This document shows, piece after piece, positions 9,320 through 18,219 of a DNA stretch of 33,686 nt. The stretch is from an uncultured Myxococcales bacterium. GTDB lineage: Bacteria; Myxococcota_A; Polyangia; Fen-1088. The notes below the pieces were generated by a model, which did not search any database, was not told the DNA's origin, and worked only from the letters and a program-made list of their open reading frames with translations. Location of the stretch: NCBI GenBank assembly GCA_937889515.1, contig CALAOV010000326.1, positions 1 through 33,686 on the forward strand. Reading direction: 5' to 3'. Both the position numbers and the translations under genes were made by a program. Position 1 is the stretch's first letter. Every line of letters begins with the position of its first letter.

Positions 9320-10372
9320 CTAGCCGACAACCTCGCGCGTGCTCCCCGGAAACTCCAGGATGAAATCCGCGCCGCAGGCGCCGGCGGGGGTCTGGAATCC
9401 CGGTGGCAGCTCACCCCGCAGCGCGCGGGCCGCGAGCTCGACGGCGGTGCAGCTGGTGAGCTCGTAGGCCTCCGCCGTCCGCAGTCGGGCGCGCACCACG
9501 CCCCCAGCCTCGTCGCGCGCCTCGGCCCACAGGCGGGTCTCGCCGGCGGCGCGTTCGGCGGCGATCGGACCGGGCGCGCCGCGGGCGACGCGCGCTTTCA
9601 AGAGGCGCTGCACGGGCCCCGACGCCCACAGCGGTCCCGTCCAGCGCGCCAGCCGCAGGACAGTCCGCATCGCCGCCGGCAGCGCCAGGTAGACCTCGAT
9701 GTTGGGGATTCCGGTGGTGTGGTAGGCGGTCGCAACGTCGCCCCACGGGATGGTGATGGCTTTGTTCGGGCCATCGTCGTCGAAGTCGATCGCGCGCGTC
9801 CGCCAGCCGCTGGGGACCGGTTGCAGGGCGCCGCCGCGGCGGATCATGCCGCCTCCGTCGATGTTCTCTATGGACGTGGTGGCGGTGCCGCGCGATAGGC
9901 GTGTGCGCGCCCGGAACGCGAGCGTCAGATGCGTCGCCGTGGGCAGGAGGCGCTTGACGTGCGCCGCCAAGCAATCGGAGGGGACCACGTCGAACCCGGC
10001 TCCGGGGAGCAAAGTGATCCCGGCCGCGCGCGCCTCGGCGTCGCGGCCGAAGATCGCCTCCAGGACGCCGAGCTCGCCGGTGATGTCCAGGTAGTGGACA
10101 CGCGCGCGCAGGCAGGCCTCCACCAGCGGTGCCGCGGTTCGGGAGAACGGGCCCGCGGCGTTGAGCACGACCCGGATTCCGGCCAGCGCCGCGTCGACCG
10201 CCTCGGGCCGGTCCAGCGCGAACACCCGCTCCTGCCGCCCCAGATCCGCGGCGAGCGCCCCGATCGATCCGGCGCTCCGCCCGGCCAGCACGACCGGCAG
10301 CCCTTGGGCCGCCGCCCGCCGCGCGATCAGCTCGCCCGTGTACCCGTTGGCGCCGTAGATGAGCAGGGACAT
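9320..10372 (-). CDS. Saccharopine dehydrogenase-like / trans-acting enoyl reductase family protein
   Basis: MSLLIYGANGYTGELIARRAAAQGLPVVLAGR Rossmann start; VVLNAAGPFSRTAAPLVEACL; HYLDITGE. Confidence 0.85.
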   Translation of the reverse strand: MSLLIYGANGYTGELIARRAAAQGLPVVLAGRSAGSIGALAADLGRQERVFALDRPEAVDAALAGIRVVLNAAGPFSRTAAPLVEACLRARVHYLDITGELGVLEAIFGRDAEARAAGITLLPGAGFDVVPSDCLAAHVKRLLPTATHLTLAFRARTRLSRGTATTSIENIDGGGMIRRGGALQPVPSGWRTRAIDFDDDGPNKAITIPWGDVATAYHTTGIPNIEVYLALPAAMRTVLRLARWTGPLWASGPVQRLLKARVARGAPGPIAAERAAGETRLWAEARDEAGGVVRARLRTAEAYELTSCTAVELAARALRGELPPGFQTPAGACGADFILEFPGSTREVVG

Positions 10373-10408
10373 CCGGTCACCCAGAGCCTATCGCCGTGCG
10401 GCCGACGG

Positions 10409-10825
10409 CTAGGCGGGGGTGCCGCGCCGGGCGGGGCCTTCGTTGAAATACTGGCGGACGTGGGCGATGAGCTGGCGATCGGTCGGATGATCGGCCGTCT
10501 CGATGCCGACGATGTGCGGCTCGAGGGTGGGGGCGTGCTTCTGCACGTATCTGAGAAAGTGCAGCTTCGTCACCGACGGACCGACCAAAAGAATCTGGTC
10601 TGCCTCCGCGAGCGCACCGACGACCTCGTGGAAGAAGCGGTGCTCGTCGTCCGGATGGTTGTGGGTCCGCGTCTCCTCCGCCTTCGGATGGCGGTGCACG
10701 TGGTGGTTCGGGGAATGAACGGTCTTCTCGTCGAAGGTCGCCGCATCCACGTGAAAGACCTTCGCTTCATCGTGATCCATCCAGACCGCCATCTGTCGCA
10801 TGACGGAAGTTCTAGCACGATCCAA
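10409..10825 (-). CDS. Translational machinery protein-like (eRF1/host-attachment-like small protein)
   Basis: 138 aa: VWMDHDEAKVFHV...DEHRFFHEVVGALAEADQILLVGPSVTKLHFLRYVQKH...PHIVGIETADHPTDRQLIAHVRQYF. Confidence 0.65.
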   Translation of the reverse strand: MDRARTSVMRQMAVWMDHDEAKVFHVDAATFDEKTVHSPNHHVHRHPKAEETRTHNHPDDEHRFFHEVVGALAEADQILLVGPSVTKLHFLRYVQKHAPTLEPHIVGIETADHPTDRQLIAHVRQYFNEGPARRGTPA

Positions 10826-10840
10826 AGAGCCCGAGACGCG

Positions 10841-11098
10841 TCAGAGCACCCAGGGCGGGGAGAACGGCTCGCCGCCGGGCAGCAGCGCGCGTCCGCCGAC
10901 CGGGAGCACGGCCAGCGCCGTGAAGGGTGCGGCCCCGGGGTTGTAGAGGGAGAAGGATTCGCCGGCCGGGACGATCAGGGCGTCGCCGGGCGCCAGACCC
11001 AGGTCCTGCCCGCCGATCTCGACCCGCGCCTCGCCGGTCAGCGCGACGAAGATCTCTTCCCGGTCGACGGAGTGCGGGGTTCCCGGCGCCGCTTCCAC
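10841..11098 (-). CDS. Cupin domain protein (5' boundary uncertain)
   Basis: VEAAPGTPHSVDREEIFVALTGEARVEIGGQDLGLAPGDALIVPAGESFSLYNPG cupin motifs. The frame stays open upstream of the GTG used by the track. Confidence 0.7.
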   Translation of the reverse strand: MEAAPGTPHSVDREEIFVALTGEARVEIGGQDLGLAPGDALIVPAGESFSLYNPGAAPFTALAVLPVGGRALLPGGEPFSPPWVL

Positions 11099-11230
11099 GC
11101 GGCCTTTGAACGCCAGCTCGGCAAAGAGGTCGGCCAGCCGGCGATCCGAAGACTCCGGCAGCTGCTGGAACGAATCGCCGAGCGCGGGGCCGCCGACGAC
11201 CTCGCGCGAGCCCGCCTCCGCCCCACCTGA

Positions 11231-11259
11231 CCAGATCGGACCAGATCGGATCGGATCGG
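11231..11259. repeat. Short tandem repeat CCAGATCGGA x2 + TCGGATCGG
   Basis: Direct reading: ccagatcgga ccagatcgga tcggatcgg between the divergent cupin and Cys-rich genes. Confidence 0.8.
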
Positions 11260-11316
11260 CTAGCCGTGCGGCGATTCGGTCTTGTGAATGTGAGCGCTGG
11301 TCTTAGGTTCTCCAGC

Positions 11317-14300
11317 ATGACGAGCCTTCGCGGCCGCGTGGTCGCGGTGGTTTTTGGTGTCTCTCTCGGGGTGACGGCCTGTTCGAGTCATTCGCCCGCG
11401 CCTGGGACCGATGCGTTGGTCGACGTGCCGGTCGTGGTGTGTAGCGGCGCGAACTCGAGGCACGGGGTGAACGGCCTGGCCTGCGCTTGCCCCGGCGACT
11501 GCGCGAGTGGCTTTTGCGTCGACGGCCTCTGCTGCAACAGCGCTTGCACCGAGACCTGCAACGCCTGCAACACGCCGGGCTCGCCCGGCGTCTGCGGGCT
11601 TGTCCCCGCCGGCGTCGCGCCGCGTCTGGCCGCCAGCTGTCCGATCTCGGACGTCTCGAGCTGTGGGCTCGACGGAACCTGTGACGGAAGCGGCGCTTGC
11701 CGCAGCACCCTCGCCGGCACGACCTGCGCTCCGGGCACCTGCGACGGCGCCGCGGTCAAGAACACCCGCGTCTGCGACGGCCAGGGCTCCTGCACCTCCG
11801 GCCCGGCCACCATCTGCGCGCCGTTTGGCTGCGACCCGAGCACGAACGCCTGCGTCGCCACCTGCGCGTCCGACAACGACTGCGCGGGCGGCGTCAAATG
11901 TGTGAACGGCAGCTGCGGGCCCAAGCCGGTCGGCGCGGTCTGTACCGCCGGCTCGCAGTGCGCGTCGAATTTCTGCGCGGACGGATTCTGCTGCAACGTC
12001 GCGTGCACCGGCGCCTGCGTCAGCTGCGACCAGAGCGGGCGGATCGGCACCTGCTGGCCGATCGCGGTGAACGATCCGGATCCCCACGGGATCTGCGCGA
12101 CCAGCGCCTCGGCAAGCTGTGGGCAGACCGGGCGCTGCGACGGGATCGGGGGCTGCGCCAGGTACGCGGCCGAGACGATCTGCCTCGCGCCCTTCTGCAG
12201 CGGCGATCGGCTGAACACCGCCGGCACCTGTGATGGCCTCGGGACCTGCCGCCCGCAAGGGGTGCGCAACTGCGACCCGTATCAATGTGCCGACGGCACC
12301 TGCGCGGCCCGCTGTGCCGCCGACGGCGATTGCGTGGCTGGTCATAGCTGCGTCGGCGGAAGCTGTGGCCCCAAATCGAACGGACAGGACTGCGCGGCGG
12401 CCGGCGAGTGCGCCAGCAACTTTTGCGTCGATGGGGTCTGCTGCGCCGACGCTTGCCAGGGGGCCTGCCGGAGCTGCGCGCTGGCGTCGTCACGCGGCAC
12501 CTGCATGCCCAGCCCCGCCGCCGGCGCCGATCCGCGTGGGGTATGTAGCGATCAGCATGCGGCGTCCTGCGGCACCGACGGCACCTGCGACGGCAGCGGG
12601 GGCTGTCACAAGTACACGCCCGGAACCGCCTGCGCGACCGAGAAGTGCGCGGCCGGTATCTACACGCCGACATCCACCTGCGACCCGAACGGAAATTGCG
12701 CCGCGCCCGACGCGATTGCCTGCGCGCCGTTCGCCTGCAACGGGGCCCGGTGCTTCACGGCCTGCACGGTCGACGGCGACTGCGCGTCCGGCAAGGTCTG
12801 CACCAGCAACTCGTGCGGCCTCAAGCCCAACGGCGCATTTTGCTCGACCAAGTCGGAGTGTCAGTCCACCAACTGCGCGCAAGGCGTCTGTTGCGTCACC
12901 GCCTGCGCGAGCGCCTGCGAGTCCTGCGCGCTCGCCGGCACGATAGGCACCTGCACCGCCATCCCCACGGGCATGCCGGATCCCGCCGCGTCGTGCGTCG
13001 ACCAGGGGGGCAAAGGGTGTGGCACCAACGGCAAATGCCAGGCCGGCGCCTGCCAGAAGTACGTGAAAGGCACGGCCTGCGCCGCCGCGAGTTGCCCCGC
13101 CGCCGGCACGACCTTCACGCCGGCCGCCAGCTGCGACGGCGCCGGCGCCTGCCTGACCCCGTTGTCGAGCTCCTGTTTCCCCTTCGGTTGCGGCGCGGCG
13201 GCATGCAAGTCGGCCTGCAGCGCCGACGCCGACTGCGCCAAACCCGCGACCTGCGTCGCCGGCTCGTGCGGGCTCAAGCCGACGGGCGCCGTTTGCGCCG
13301 GCGGAACCGAATGCGGGAGCGGCATCTGCGCCCAGGGCGTCTGCTGCGCCACGGCCTGCGGATCGAAGTGCATGTCCTGCGCGCTCGCCGCGAGTGCCGG
13401 CACCTGCTCCGCGATTGCCGCGGGCGTCGCCGATCCGACCGGGCAGTGCACCGCCCAGGGCGCGGCCAGCTGTGGCACCACCGGCTTCTGCAACGGCGGC
13501 GGCGCCTGCCAGCTCTACGCCGCCGGCACGCAATGCGCCGGTCCCTCTTGCCCGAAAGGGATGACGACCGCCACGCTGGCCCGCACTTGCGACGGGGCCG
13601 GCGTCTGCAAGCCGGCCACCACCCAGACCTGCACGCCCTTCGCCTGCAACGGCACCGCCTGCACCGCTGTCTGCGCCGTCGACAGCGACTGCGCGCCCGG
13701 CAACGTCTGCAACAGCGGCTCGTGCGGCAAGAAGCGCCTGGGCCAGATCTGCGGCGCCGGCGCAGAGTGCGACAGCGGCAATTGCGTCGACGGCGTCTGC
13801 TGCTCATCGGCGAGCTGCGCGACTTGCGCCTCCTGTAATGTTCCGGGCGGTGCGGGTGCCTGTCAGCCCGTCCCGGCCGCGGCAAGGGACCCACATGCCC
13901 GGTGCGTGCCGGCTCCGCCCTGCGGTTTCGACGGCACCTGCAACGGCGCGGGCGTCTGCGCCTCAGCACCGTCGAGCACGCCCTGTGGCGCGGCGTCTTG
14001 TAGCGGCACGACCTCGATGCATCCGGGCAGTTGCGACGGCGCCGGCGCTTGCAAACAGACGACCGCCAGCTGTTCCCCCTACGCCTGTGGCCCAAGCGCC
14101 TGCCTGACCATGTGTGCGAAAGACGCCGATTGCGTCGCCGGCTTCACTTGCCCATCGGGCTCGTGCACCAACCTTTCGCCGAACGGCGCGGCTTGCGCAG
14201 GCAACGCCACCTGTATCAGCGGCCATTGCACCGACGGGGTCTGCTGCGGATCGGCGTCGTGCGGGCGCTGCAGCTCGTGCGCGATCGTCGGCAAGCAGGG

Positions 14301-14673
14301 AACCTGCACGCCGGTGCCGGCGGGAACCGCCGATCCGGCGGCGGTCTGCGTCGCCATGGCCGCCTCCAGCTGCGGTACGACCGGCGCGTGCGATGGCGCG
14401 GGGGCCTGCGCGACCACTCCCGCGGGGACGGTCTGCGCGCCCGCCAGCTGCGACGGCAACAGCGGCAAGATGAAATCCGCTTCCACCTGCACCGCCATGG
14501 GCGTGTGCATGCCCGGTCCCATGACGGCCTGCGACCCCTACACCTGCGACAGCGCCACTGGCGCCTGCAAGACCAGCTGCGCGGTGCCAGCCGATTGCGC
14601 CATGATGAATACCTGCGTCCTGGGCGACGCGGGCACCGGTACCTGCAGCATGAGCGCGATGCCCGCGCCCTGA
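11317..14673 (+). CDS. Giant modular Cys-rich lipoprotein
   Basis: ORF 11266..14673, start taken at ATG 11317 (MTSLRGRVVAVVFGVSLGVTACSS lipobox). Repeating DxDC...GSCGxKxxG..C...EC.S..C..GVCC...C.SC.....GTC...DP...SCGT.G.CDG.G.C...C.PF.C modules. Confidence 0.85.
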   Translation: MTSLRGRVVAVVFGVSLGVTACSSHSPAPGTDALVDVPVVVCSGANSRHGVNGLACACPGDCASGFCVDGLCCNSACTETCNACNTPGSPGVCGLVPAGVAPRLAASCPISDVSSCGLDGTCDGSGACRSTLAGTTCAPGTCDGAAVKNTRVCDGQGSCTSGPATICAPFGCDPSTNACVATCASDNDCAGGVKCVNGSCGPKPVGAVCTAGSQCASNFCADGFCCNVACTGACVSCDQSGRIGTCWPIAVNDPDPHGICATSASASCGQTGRCDGIGGCARYAAETICLAPFCSGDRLNTAGTCDGLGTCRPQGVRNCDPYQCADGTCAARCAADGDCVAGHSCVGGSCGPKSNGQDCAAAGECASNFCVDGVCCADACQGACRSCALASSRGTCMPSPAAGADPRGVCSDQHAASCGTDGTCDGSGGCHKYTPGTACATEKCAAGIYTPTSTCDPNGNCAAPDAIACAPFACNGARCFTACTVDGDCASGKVCTSNSCGLKPNGAFCSTKSECQSTNCAQGVCCVTACASACESCALAGTIGTCTAIPTGMPDPAASCVDQGGKGCGTNGKCQAGACQKYVKGTACAAASCPAAGTTFTPAASCDGAGACLTPLSSSCFPFGCGAAACKSACSADADCAKPATCVAGSCGLKPTGAVCAGGTECGSGICAQGVCCATACGSKCMSCALAASAGTCSAIAAGVADPTGQCTAQGAASCGTTGFCNGGGACQLYAAGTQCAGPSCPKGMTTATLARTCDGAGVCKPATTQTCTPFACNGTACTAVCAVDSDCAPGNVCNSGSCGKKRLGQICGAGAECDSGNCVDGVCCSSASCATCASCNVPGGAGACQPVPAAARDPHARCVPAPPCGFDGTCNGAGVCASAPSSTPCGAASCSGTTSMHPGSCDGAGACKQTTASCSPYACGPSACLTMCAKDADCVAGFTCPSGSCTNLSPNGAACAGNATCISGHCTDGVCCGSASCGRCSSCAIVGKQGTCTPVPAGTADPAAVCVAMAASSCGTTGACDGAGACATTPAGTVCAPASCDGNSGKMKSASTCTAMGVCMPGPMTACDPYTCDSATGACKTSCAVPADCAMMNTCVLGDAGTGTCSMSAMPAP
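11854..14568 (+). repeat. Tandem intragenic modules of 441-465 bp (six full repeats after a degenerate first)
   Basis: Boundaries at the codon after the last Cys of each module: 11854, 12304, 12754, 13207, 13663, 14104, 14569; spacing 450, 450, 453, 456, 441, 465 bp. Confidence 0.75.
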
Positions 14674-14689
14674 AATCGAAATCAGGTCG

Positions 14690-15667
14690 CTACCGCTCGC
14701 TGTCCAACCCGCGCATTCCGTCGGCGCCATACCGCGCCCCGCCGATCGCCTCCGTCGGCGCGATCGCCTCGACGCGCGCAACATCTTCCGCAGACAGCGA
14801 CATCCGATCCGCCACCGCCCCGAGCGCATCCGTCAGCTGGGCCACCGTCCGCGCGCCGATCACCGGTAGAAACCCGGGCTCCCGCGCCCGCACCCAGGCG
14901 ATCGCGAGCTGGGCTGGCGTCATTCCGCGCTTCGCCGCGAACGCGCGTAGCCTCTCGACGACCTCGTCATTTTTGGCCCGCTGCTCGCCCGCGAACCTGG
15001 GTAAGAACGCGCGGAAGTCACCCTTGCCACCGACCTTGCTCCCCGTCAAGAGGCCGCGCGAGAAGACCCCGTACAGCGTTGCCGCGATCCCGAGCTCGTG
15101 CAGGGCCGGAAAGATCTTCGCCTCGGGGGCGCGGCTGGCGATCGAGTATTCGATCTGCAAATCGGCGATCGGGTGCACCGCCTGCGCGCGCCGGATCGTC
15201 TCGACGCCGACCTCGGACAGCCCGATGTGGCGCACGTAGCCGGCCTTCACCAGATCCGCGATCGCGCCGACGGTCTCTTCGATCGGTACGGCCGGATCGA
15301 GCCGCGCGGGGCGGTAGACATCGATCGCCTCGACGCCCAGCCGCTTGAGGCTGTAGGCGGCGAATGTCTTGACCGCCGCCGGCCGCGTGTCGGTGCCCAG
15401 CCAGCCGCCGTCCGGCCCGCGCAACGCGCCGAACTTCACCGAGAGTTGCACCCGATCGCGTCGCCCCGCGATGGCGCGCCCCACCAGCATCTCATTGTGG
15501 CCCATGCCGTAGAAGTCGCCGGTGTCGATGAAGGTGACGCCCCGCTCGATCGCCGTCTGGATCGTGCGCACGCTCTCGGCTTCATCGGAGGGCCCGTACA
15601 CGCCCGACATCCCCATGCAGCCGAGGCCCAGCGGAAATGCCTCCGGTCCCGTCGTCGCGAGTTTCAT
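14690..15667 (-). CDS. Aldo/keto reductase
   Basis: MKLATTGPEAFPLGLGCMGMSGVYGPSDEAESVRTIQTAIERGVTFIDTGDFYGMGHNE...VYRPARLDPAVPIEETVGAIADLVKAGYVRHIGLSE. Start at 15667; the longer 589-aa ORF is an overextension. Confidence 0.92.
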   Translation of the reverse strand: MKLATTGPEAFPLGLGCMGMSGVYGPSDEAESVRTIQTAIERGVTFIDTGDFYGMGHNEMLVGRAIAGRRDRVQLSVKFGALRGPDGGWLGTDTRPAAVKTFAAYSLKRLGVEAIDVYRPARLDPAVPIEETVGAIADLVKAGYVRHIGLSEVGVETIRRAQAVHPIADLQIEYSIASRAPEAKIFPALHELGIAATLYGVFSRGLLTGSKVGGKGDFRAFLPRFAGEQRAKNDEVVERLRAFAAKRGMTPAQLAIAWVRAREPGFLPVIGARTVAQLTDALGAVADRMSLSAEDVARVEAIAPTEAIGGARYGADGMRGLDSER

Positions 15668-15832
15668 GATCGCCCAGTCTACATCCCGCGCCGGTCTGAC
15701 GATCCCCACGACCACGGTCCCGAGACCTGCGTCCCCGATTTCTCCCCAGGCCCGCGTATAGCGCAACCGTGGAAACGCCGCATCCGCGCGTGATATACGG
15801 ATCGGACCCAGACCCAGACGAGGAGGACGGCG

Positions 15833-16438
15833 ATGACCACGGAATGGAAGGTTTCCGGGACCTATTTCGAGGCGTGCAATTGCGACACGGCCTGTCCGTG
15901 CGTGTTCACCAGCGCACCGACCACCGGCTCTTGCACGGTGCTGCTGGCCTGGCATGTCACCGCCGGCCGCTACGGAGACGCGGTGCTCGACGGTTTCAAT
16001 GCAGTGCTGGCGGCGCACGCGCCGGGGCACATGCTCAAGGGCGGCTGGAAGGTGGCGCTGTACGTCGACGAGCGCGCCGACGAAAAGCAGCGCGACGCCC
16101 TGGCGGCGGTGTTCTCGGGCAAGGGGGGCGGACACCTTTCGGCGCTCGGTCCGCTCATCGCCGAGGTGCTCGGGGTCAAGGCGGTGCCGATCCGGTACGA
16201 AGAGGACGGCAAGAAGCGGCGGTTGTCGATCCCGGGTATCGCCGAATCGGAGATCGCGGCGATGGTGGGGCAACAGGGCGCCGACGTCACGATCAATAAC
16301 CATCCGTTCACGGCCGTGCCGGGCTTCACCGCCACCGTCGCGAAGTCGACCAAGGTCAGCTTCAAGGACCACGGCCTCGAGCTGCAGGTGAGCGACAAGA
16401 ACGGCTTCTACTCTCCGTTCGCGTACGCGTCGGCCTGA
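15833..16438 (+). CDS. DUF1326 domain-containing protein
   Basis: KVSGTYFEACNCDTACPCVFTSAPTTGSCTVLLAWHV signature; preceded by gaggagg. Confidence 0.88.
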   Translation: MTTEWKVSGTYFEACNCDTACPCVFTSAPTTGSCTVLLAWHVTAGRYGDAVLDGFNAVLAAHAPGHMLKGGWKVALYVDERADEKQRDALAAVFSGKGGGHLSALGPLIAEVLGVKAVPIRYEEDGKKRRLSIPGIAESEIAAMVGQQGADVTINNHPFTAVPGFTATVAKSTKVSFKDHGLELQVSDKNGFYSPFAYASA

Positions 16439-16457
16439 GCCCGGCGTCCCCCGCGCC

Positions 16458-17210
16458 ATGACGCCCGAGCTTCCGCGGACGCGACAGGGTCTCGCGGTGG
16501 TGTCGATCGGCGTCGCCGCGGTGCTGGTTCTGTCGTGGGCCTACCTGCTGTGGATGGACTGGGGCATGCGGCACATGGACCGTGCCGGCGACATGGTGCT
16601 CATGCCGCGGATGGTGGGTTGGCGGCCGGTCGATCTGGCGCTGGTGTTCGTGATGTGGGCGCTCATGATGGCGGCGATGATGCTGCCGTCGGCCCTGCCG
16701 ACGATCCTGTTCTACGGCCGTACGCGGGGCCGGCCGGCGGTGTTCGCGGGCGGATATCTCTTCGCCTGGTTTGCGTTCAGTGCGCTCGCGACCTTGCTGC
16801 AATGGAGATTGCTCGAGGCGGCGCTGGTCACGCCCATGATGGTGAGCGCCAGCGCGCGCCTCAGCGGCGGCATCCTCGTCGCCGCCGGGCTTTTCCAGCT
16901 CACCCCGCTCAAGAACGCCTGTCTCGCCCGCTGTCGCTCGCCGCTCGGCGGCATGTTGGCGGGCGGCGCGCGTCCGGCGGGTCCGTTCCGCGAGGGGCTT
17001 CGGAACGGGGTCGACTGCCTGGGCTGCTGCTTCGCGCTCATGGGTGTCCTGTTCGCCGTGGGGGTGATGAGCCTTCCGTGGGTCTTCCTGATCGCGGCTT
17101 ACGTCGCCCTGGAGAAGCTGGCGCCGCGCACGCGCTGGTTGTCCCGATCGGCCGGCATCGTGCTGTGCCTGTGGGGCGTGTTCGTCCTGGCACACGCGGG
17201 CTCGCACTGA
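16458..17210 (+). CDS. DUF2182 domain-containing integral membrane protein
   Basis: Multi-TM; VFVMWALMMAAMMLPSALPTILFYG ... YLFAWFAFSALATLLQW ... FQLTPLKNACLARCRSPL ... GLRNGVDCLGCCFALMGVLF. Confidence 0.88.
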   Translation: MTPELPRTRQGLAVVSIGVAAVLVLSWAYLLWMDWGMRHMDRAGDMVLMPRMVGWRPVDLALVFVMWALMMAAMMLPSALPTILFYGRTRGRPAVFAGGYLFAWFAFSALATLLQWRLLEAALVTPMMVSASARLSGGILVAAGLFQLTPLKNACLARCRSPLGGMLAGGARPAGPFREGLRNGVDCLGCCFALMGVLFAVGVMSLPWVFLIAAYVALEKLAPRTRWLSRSAGIVLCLWGVFVLAHAGSH

Positions 17211-17244
17211 CCGAGGGCGGCTTCACACGCCGGCGCGCGGTGCG

Positions 17245-17265
17245 GGACGCGTCATGGACGCGTCC
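17245..17265. promoter_or_regulatory. 21-bp perfect inverted repeat (9-bp arms, 3-bp spacer): operator or terminator-like hairpin
   Basis: GGACGCGTC ATG GACGCGTCC read directly, between the DUF2182 gene and the His-rich lipoprotein. Confidence 0.6.
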
Positions 17266-17307
17266 GACTCGATTGTGTTTCGACCGTTCGTGACCAGGTT
17301 GCACACC

Positions 17308-17511
17308 ATGAAATCGAGCCGACAGCCAGCGCGGGGGTTGCGCACGATTGGTGCGAGCATCGGGGTGATGGTTCTGACCGCCGCCGCCCTTCTTTCGGGG
17401 TGCTACTACCGGGGACGGTCACCCGAGTACGGGGGCCGCGGCTACGGCCACAACGAGCGCGAGCATGGCCACGACCGAGATCGGGACCACGACCACCACT
17501 ACGACCACTAG
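17308..17511 (+). CDS. Small His/Asp/Arg-rich lipoprotein
   Basis: MKSSRQPARGLRTIGASIGVMVLTAAALLSGCYYRG... lipobox LLSGC; tail GHNEREHGHDRDRDHDHHYDH. Confidence 0.65.
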   Translation: MKSSRQPARGLRTIGASIGVMVLTAAALLSGCYYRGRSPEYGGRGYGHNEREHGHDRDRDHDHHYDH

Positions 17512-17550
17512 GCTTTCGAGACTGCGCGGTCAGGTACCGATCGTGCGCGA

Positions 17551-18183
17551 TCAGAAGCTTCCGCTCGCCGACAGCCCCAGCCGTTGCGCGAGCCCCCGGT
17601 TGTAGCGGGCCGCCATGTCCTGCGCGACGGGCTCGGGTAGGGCCGGCCCCGTGAGCGCGCTGCCCACGCTCAGCGAGATGTAGCCGCCGACCACCAGACC
17701 TGCGCCGACGAGCGCGCCCGTGTCCCGCTTTTTCTCGAGCTCGTAGATGCCGAGGACGGCACCGCCCACCATCGCGGCCACGCCACCCCAGAACAGCGCC
17801 TCCCCGGTGGCGTGGCGGTTCGAGGCCTGCTTCGCCAGATCGAGGCGGCCGAGTAGGCCGTAAAAGTCCGAGTAGGTCATCCCGTGGCGGTAGACCCCGC
17901 GGGTGGGGCGCCACCAGGTGGTGGTGGTGTCCCAGACGGTACCGACCGAGGTCGACTCGACGTGGATGATGTCGAGCGTGTTGACGTCGTAGGTTTTCTT
18001 CGCGTCCTCGCCGCGCTCCAGGTGGTCGAAGCCCGGTCGGATCTCCTGCGGAACGTCGGTCTCGGGCTCGGCGCTCGCCGCTCGCGCGAGGCCGCTGCCC
18101 AGGGCGAGCCACGCCACCGCCGACGCGCAGACGATTCCCCCCTTCCAGATGTGGTCCGAACGTCTGCGCCTGCTCGGCTTCAT
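17551..18183 (-). CDS. Hypothetical exported protein with C-terminal hydrophobic segments
   Basis: N-terminal basic/hydrophobic signal (IVCASAVAWLALGSGLARAASA); ALFWGGVAAMVGGAVLGIYEL and GALVGAGLVVGGYISLSVG segments. Confidence 0.7.
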   Translation of the reverse strand: MKPSRRRRSDHIWKGGIVCASAVAWLALGSGLARAASAEPETDVPQEIRPGFDHLERGEDAKKTYDVNTLDIIHVESTSVGTVWDTTTTWWRPTRGVYRHGMTYSDFYGLLGRLDLAKQASNRHATGEALFWGGVAAMVGGAVLGIYELEKKRDTGALVGAGLVVGGYISLSVGSALTGPALPEPVAQDMAARYNRGLAQRLGLSASGSF

Positions 18184-18219
18184 TGCGCGTCCGGGCTATT
18201 TGTCCTACAAACGTCGGGC

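Noticed and set aside
11854-14568. CRISPR-like or satellite array
   Set aside because: Periodicity is ~450 bp, in frame, and follows a conserved Cys scaffold, so it is protein module duplication.
14674-14692. Possible terminator CCTGAAATCGAAATCAGG between convergent genes
   Set aside because: Only a 5-bp stem with an 8-nt loop and no T-tract; too weak to call.
14690-16459. 589-aa ORF as a fused aldo/keto reductase
   Set aside because: N-terminal ~260 aa are antisense to DUF1326; the AKR begins normally at MKLATTGPEAFPLGLG (15667).
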